Source of the DNA: Polytrichum commune
Taxonomy: Eukaryota > Streptophyta > Polytrichopsida > Polytrichales > Polytrichaceae
Assembly: GCA_950295325.1 (NCBI GenBank)
Contig: OX485809.1
Coordinates: forward strand, 35,471,081 to 35,535,080
DNA: 64,000 bases
Reading direction: 5' to 3'
Shown here: piece after piece, positions 60,228 to 64,000 of the stretch
How the letters are laid out: every line of letters starts with the position of its first letter
Numbering within the stretch: position 1 is the stretch's first letter
Notes under the pieces: generated by a model
Database searches by the model: none
What the model saw: only the letters and a program-made list of their open reading frames with translations
What the model was told of the DNA's origin: nothing
Position numbers and translations under genes: made by a program

Positions 60228-60476
60228 TGTTAAGACTAGGCAATAGCCGGTGAGCGTAATGGTGCAAGTGACTAACAAGAGTCATGTAGTCGTATATATA
60301 TGCTTTAAGACTAAGTACATTAATGGGGCTTAGCCGCCACTTAGTAGCCTATAATACTATGTTTAACTAACCCCGGACCCACTACCGCGGGGATAGTGTA
60401 GCCACCTTCCGGAAGGCGGCTACCGTCATCTATATTCGGCTATAGGTCGTCAGGCTAGCTATAGGCTGCCTTAACA
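60228..60476 (-). repeat. Copia 5' LTR
   Basis: 249 bp, TG..CA, one base different from the partner LTR. It should carry the promoter for the minus-strand transcript. TATATATA at about 60293-60300 is close to the opposite terminus and is not obviously the TATA box in the sense direction. Confidence 0.97.
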
Positions 60477-61239
60477 TTCCAGCCCATTTATTTGGACTTG
60501 CAACAAAGTTTGACCACTCAATCCCACAGCCTCTCGACTTGGAAATGTGAGCTTATAGTGTGAAATGGCCTTAAGAAACACAATCCTGGGCACACAACAT
60601 GCAGTTTCAAAGTGTAAGCCAAGGTGTTTACCCCTTTAAATATTGAGCGCATCCAACCTGAGCTCTCCAATTTCCAAAGCGGGTTTGGCTAATTGAGGTA
60701 TATATATACGGCGTTTGGTTTGTATGTTAAAATACTACTTGTTCTGTGTCCTCGGCTGGCGCGCTGTGACAGAATATGAGTGAAGTCAAATGATGTCAAA
60801 GAAAGCCTGGAATGCCATAAGTTGCATGTGAGGGATTCTCAAACATGATTGGCACATGTTGGGTGAATGTTCACAACACCTACTGAATGGAGGGCGAACT
60901 GGTGGAGGGGGAAGGTGAAAATGCTGATTTTTATTGTGGAGCCCAGGGATTGTGTATTGTGTCCAAATGAATCCCTACATCAGGGTCAGAGTCCCCGAAT
61001 TACAAAATGAAGCTCTCACCATGCAAGCTCTCACATTTTCCCAAAGAGGCAATTAAGGGCCACTTCACACACAAGGCTGAAGGCCCTTGACCATGGCAAT
61101 GTAAGAGCTCTCATTGGTCGAAAAGGCGGAGACCGTCCAAGATCACTTCACACTAGGAGGTGAAGGCCTAAAGGCCCAAAGAAAAGTTCGTGGATGAAAA
61201 GTCTACATGGAGTCCTACATGGCTAGTTGTGGATAAGGG

Positions 61240-61311
61240 TGCATGGTCTACCGGAATTTGCGTCAGACCCACCTCCAAGAGGTGGGCTTGACGCAAATTC
61301 CGGGAGACCAT
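61240..61311. repeat. Long near-perfect hairpin
   Basis: Arms of about 34 bp (left: ACCGGAATTTGCGTCAGAC core; right: GCTTGACGCAAATTCCGG core) pair with about three mismatches across a loop of 3-4 bases. Related elements have only part of this sequence (for example CCACCTCTTGGAGGTAGG at about 32800), so the palindrome is a feature of this copy. Confidence 0.75.
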
Positions 61312-61483
61312 GATTTTTTTAATATTTTTTTCCAGCAGGACAGATTTCAGGACAGACTACATGGCAGATTCCATAATAGATTCCAGGATAGATTCTAGGA
61401 CAAACAAACACCACCAAGTAGTTATCTTAAATTGATAAACTTGGAGACATATTATATTAAACCAAATCCTCCCCTCTTTTTCC

Positions 61484-62071
61484 CCCGGGTACGCAACTCC
61501 CGTATTATATGGTCCTGATTATAATCACTTATAATGCGTTTTAGTCCAATATTGAGTGATACAATTTGTTTTAATGTAGGAAACCCTTGTAGCCCTTCTA
61601 ACAAGGAATCCAAAAATGTAATTATTTATAGGAAATGAATATATTTTGAAGCATATAATTGCATTAAAAACCTAATTATATGATTTTTTTAATACAGGTA
61701 CCATAGGTCAAATTACCCAACTTTTTGGACTTTTTAATAAAATTTTAACATTGTGAATGAATTATAATTTTAATGGGAGGCAACTATTCGTGGCTTATAA
61801 TTTTAATGAGAGGCTTAATAAATATGCAACCCAACTTTTTTTCATCTCATTTATTTAATTTGGTCTTCATCCAACTTTTTTTTCATCTCATTTTATTTAA
61901 TTTGGTCTTTACCCAACTTTTTTTTCATCTCATTTTATTTAATTTGGTCTTCACCCAACTTTTTGATCATTTTTATTTGATATAATTTGATATAATTTTT
62001 ACAAAAGCCGTCCTCTAAGCCGTTTTAAGTACGATGCCCCCTGCGTATAATATGGGAGTTGCGTACCCGGG
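61484..62071. mobile_element. 588-bp nonautonomous hAT-like MITE, 8-bp TSD
   Basis: Left end CCCGGGTACGCAACTCCCG, right end its reverse complement with one mismatch, continuing through TATTATA. CTTTTTCC flanks both ends exactly (61476-61483, 62072-62079). An 8-bp duplication is typical of hAT. The interior is AT-rich and holds a ~44-bp tandem repeat (about 61830-61965, CCAACTTTTTTTTCATCTCA units). No coding sequence. Its ends differ from those of the intact hAT at 48819, so that transposase is unlikely to mobilise it. Confidence 0.8.
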
Positions 62072-62279
62072 CTTTTTCCACCAACAAAATATGCAATGGT
62101 CCCGCAACATGGTTCATTCTCACTTCACACTATGCTTGAGGGCCAAAGACTACATAAAATGGCTTTCCCAACACCCATGGTACGGCATTTGGATGAGAGT
62201 CAAGGGTCCTCACCATTACAAGGTCATGGCTCTTGGCTCATGTGTGAAGTGGCCCTAAGACAAACCCCACACTTGTTCA

Positions 62280-62700
62280 ATAGAGTCTCCCTACTTTGAG
62301 CATTATGGAATACCACAAAGTCTACATTGCAATAATGACAATGATGACAACATGATGTGTGCAAACGTGTGGCCTGCATTCTTCGGTGGGTTATTTTAAT
62401 GTCAAAACCCATGATATATGAGAGGGAATTGTGGCAACAAGGAGGGATTTTTAAACCGAGCACATCCATTCCCTAGGGTTTGGGATATAAGAGAGGGAGT
62501 GACATTACATACAAAACATTACTCAAATTTCAACTCTTGTTATGTGTGCCCTCAAAATATAACAATGGATTGGAGGTGCTCGAAAAGTTGTGTAGGGAGA
62601 CTTAGATACATGCTCAACTCCCAGCATCCCACTATTATATAATGAAGGCCCACGTCCCTAAGTAATGTTATGGAGGGTGACATTACGGAGGTTAGGGTGC
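62280..62700. repeat. Dispersed repeat copy related to the 108-bp satellite
   Basis: Contains AATGTCAAAACCCATGATAT, GTGGCAACAAGGAGGGA and CCCTAGGGTTTGGGATATAA, as at 31150-31290 and, reversed, at 21775-22470. It ends in AGAGAGGGAGTGACATTAC, the same block that is amplified at 31240-32030. Confidence 0.6.
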
Positions 62701-62742
62701 ATCAAGCGGGCTTGAGAATAGTATGAAATATGGGCTAACTTA

Positions 62743-63239
62743 GGGCCACATCACACACGAGCCAAGAGCCGTGAGCATAAAATCGTGAGAGCCCAAAAGA
62801 AAGTGTCCAAAGACCGTCCCAACACACCTCCAAAATCATGTAGTGTGGTCACGGACCCCCAAGTGTAATGTGAAGTCATACGTGACCGGGCCCTCAACCA
62901 AATGCTATTTCAATGAATTTCTATTCATGCGGGTCCTCACACATGATAAAATAGAATAAACCAACGCTTGTGAGCGTTCGAAGTACCATGTTCTCTTAGT
63001 TTTGTGTCAAGCCTACCTCCAAGAAGTGGTTTTTGAAAACAGTCCAAGTGACCATGAAACATATCATTCGGTGCCATGTAGGAATCCATGTAGACTTTAC
63101 ATCCACCTTGCATTCACATACTCCGTTGGTCCCTCAAGCTTCGTGTGAAGCGAACTTGGACCGGCTCCGCCTTTTCCACCCATGAGAGTGCTTGAAGTGC
63201 AATGCTCACGGGCTCTCAGTCTCGTGTGTGAAGTGGCCC
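62743..63239. mobile_element. Harbinger-like MITE, TSD TTA
   Basis: 497 bp, TTA on both sides (62740-62742, 63240-63242). Ends GGGCCACATCACACACGAG and, reversed, GGGCCACTTCACACACGAG. It is the inverted counterpart of the copy at 32590-33088, with similarity along the whole length. Confidence 0.8.
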
Positions 63240-63541
63240 TTAGGTGTTCCCCAAAGCGACTTGAAGGTCCTTGCAAGTCCCAGCACAGTAATAATAATAG
63301 AATTATCTCTTACATATGTCAGTCAATTAGTCCTCGCCTCCTCCGTCGATCGGCCAGAGCATCTGCAATCTGCACCCGTGAATCTTTCGTCTCGTTCTGC
63401 AGCTAATTGTCTGCAAGTTGATGAAGAATCTGCAAAGACAAGGCGAGCCAGACCCTCAGAAGCAGCCAGCGAGGTCTCTTCAATCAGCCTGGCTGTAGTC
63501 GGCAAGTCTGTGTATTTAATAAGTATGTTGGGTCTTGCAAG

Positions 63542-63719
63542 TATCTAATCGGTCAAAGCTCTAGTGTTTCCAAGTCCAACCGGTTATATGTTGTGATCAT
63601 TCGGTATTTCTGTACTAATTCGAGGTATATTCTACAGATTCCTGACGTCTTGTGAACTTCACCCGGTTATTTCTCAAACTCAACCGGTTCATCTGTAACT
63701 AAGCCGTCGGTTCTCCTCG
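63542..63719 (+). repeat. Copy of the CCGGTT dispersed repeat
   Basis: CTAGTGTTTCCAAGTCCAAC through TCAACCGGTTCATCTGTAAC to GGTTCTCCTCG, as in the copies at 20315 and 25301. Confidence 0.65.
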
Positions 63720-63739
63720 TTCATTGTTGTGAATTAGTA

Positions 63740-64000
63740 CACACTTTGAGCATAACTAATTAGTACTTAAGTGTCAGGCTTGAGGAGCAACTTCAAGGTC
63801 AAGAACGAGAAGCAGTTGCAGTTTTTGCTTGCATTTGCGGAGTTTTCATCTCGTGAACGAGGAGGACGAGCTGACATCGACGGCGGGTTCTAAATTCGAT
63901 TGGAGAGGTTCTAGTTCTGCGCTTGAATTATCGCACCATGGTTGCAGCTGTTTGCGCTGTCTGCATTTTCTGTGGCACTTGTGTTTGAGGATGTTGTTGT
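63740..64000 (+). other. Possible 5' region of a gene beyond the window
   Basis: The last 250 bp are less AT-rich, with a purine-rich GAACGAGGAGGACGAGCTGA segment, and contain ATGGTTGCAGCTGTTTGCGC at about 63939 in good context (ACCATGG). That frame closes after 16 codons at TGA, so it may be a leader or an upstream ORF. Nothing firmer can be said. Confidence 0.2.

Larger units (their letters stand above)
54529..60476 (-). mobile_element. Young Copia LTR retrotransposon, TSD TTCCA
   Basis: 5948 bp, coding on the minus strand. Two 249-bp LTRs (TG..CA) differ at one position only. The 5-bp duplication TTCCA flanks it (54524-54528, 60477-60481). A polypurine tract GAGGAGGAG (minus sense) sits directly beside the LTR at 54778-54786. 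Just inside the other LTR, minus-strand CGTTATCAGTCACGATTGC is the primer-binding-site position and resembles the CGTTATCAGCACG type seen in plant Copia elements. Domain order gag, protease, integrase, reverse transcriptase, RNase H is Copia-type. Confidence 0.97.
54128..60570. mobile_element. Harbinger-like MITE split by the Copia insertion
   Basis: Left part 54128-54528, right part 60482-60570, together about 490 bp, the size of the related elements at 32590 and 62743. TTAA flanks both ends (54124-54127, 60571-60574), and the termini GGGGCACTTCACACTATGG and CATAGTGTGAAATGGCC-type ends are inverted. Its left part is nearly identical in order to 38394-38945. Confidence 0.75.
61057..62255. mobile_element. 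Harbinger-like MITE containing a nested hAT-type MITE
   Basis: TAA flanks both ends (61054-61056, 62256-62258). The ends GGGCCACTTCACACACAAGG and, reversed, GGGCCACTTCACACATGAG match the family at 62743-63239. The element is about 600 bp without its insert (61484-62071). Its left half contains the long hairpin at 61240-61311. Confidence 0.75.

Overview
This window is nuclear DNA from a land plant. Five multi-exon or plant-specific genes can be read: a plastid thiol-transporter-like protein (CLT family), a MidA/NDUFAF7-type mitochondrial methyltransferase, a BIC-type cryptochrome inhibitor, an OEP16-type plastid outer-envelope channel, and a spliced hAT transposase. Introns have GT..AG borders (two are GC..AG), the DNA is AT-rich, and most of it is dispersed repeats. 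The species cannot be named from sequence alone. The mixture of repeats and the type of LINE tail would suit a seed-free plant, but that is weak inference. There are no bacterial-style operons; the genes are separate units.

Layout. 1-3.6 kb: repeat-rich, with a decayed reading frame on the minus strand and a MITE. 3.67-6.62 kb (+): CLT-like transporter in two exons, followed to about 8.1 kb by a decaying tandem series of copies of its own 3' end. 8.1-10.45 kb: LINE fragments, a tRNA-like piece and a TA-flanked MITE. 10.46-18.41 kb (+): the methyltransferase gene, 13 exons whose phases all agree, including a 41-nt exon and two successive GC-AG introns. 18.4-22.9 kb: repeats, including a palindrome and 5S-rRNA-like sequence. 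22.9-24.4 kb (+): BIC-like gene in one exon with an upstream ACGT element. 24.4-34.6 kb: MITEs, a decayed copy of the methyltransferase last exon, a 108-bp satellite and an orphan exon. 34.6-36.92 kb (+): OEP16-like gene. 37-48.8 kb: mostly repeats, including a 41-bp minisatellite inside a terminal-inverted-repeat element.

48.82-53.91 kb (-): a complete hAT transposon with matching termini, a perfect 8-bp target duplication and an uninterrupted five-exon transposase of 829 codons. 54.13-60.57 kb: a Harbinger-like MITE split by a very young Copia retrotransposon (54529-60476, minus strand; 249-bp LTRs differing at one base; TSD TTCCA) whose gag-pol frame carries two in-frame stops. 61-63.7 kb: more Harbinger-like MITEs, one of them interrupted by a 588-bp hAT-type MITE with its own 8-bp duplication. 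The right edge may hold the 5' part of another gene.

The host genes do not form a pathway, although CLT and OEP16 are both plastid envelope proteins and BIC is a light-signalling regulator. The best material for follow-up is the intact hAT element, the nested insertions that give relative ages, the hairpin-bearing repeat shared by introns of two unrelated genes, the minisatellite-bearing TIR element, and the 5S-derived repeats.
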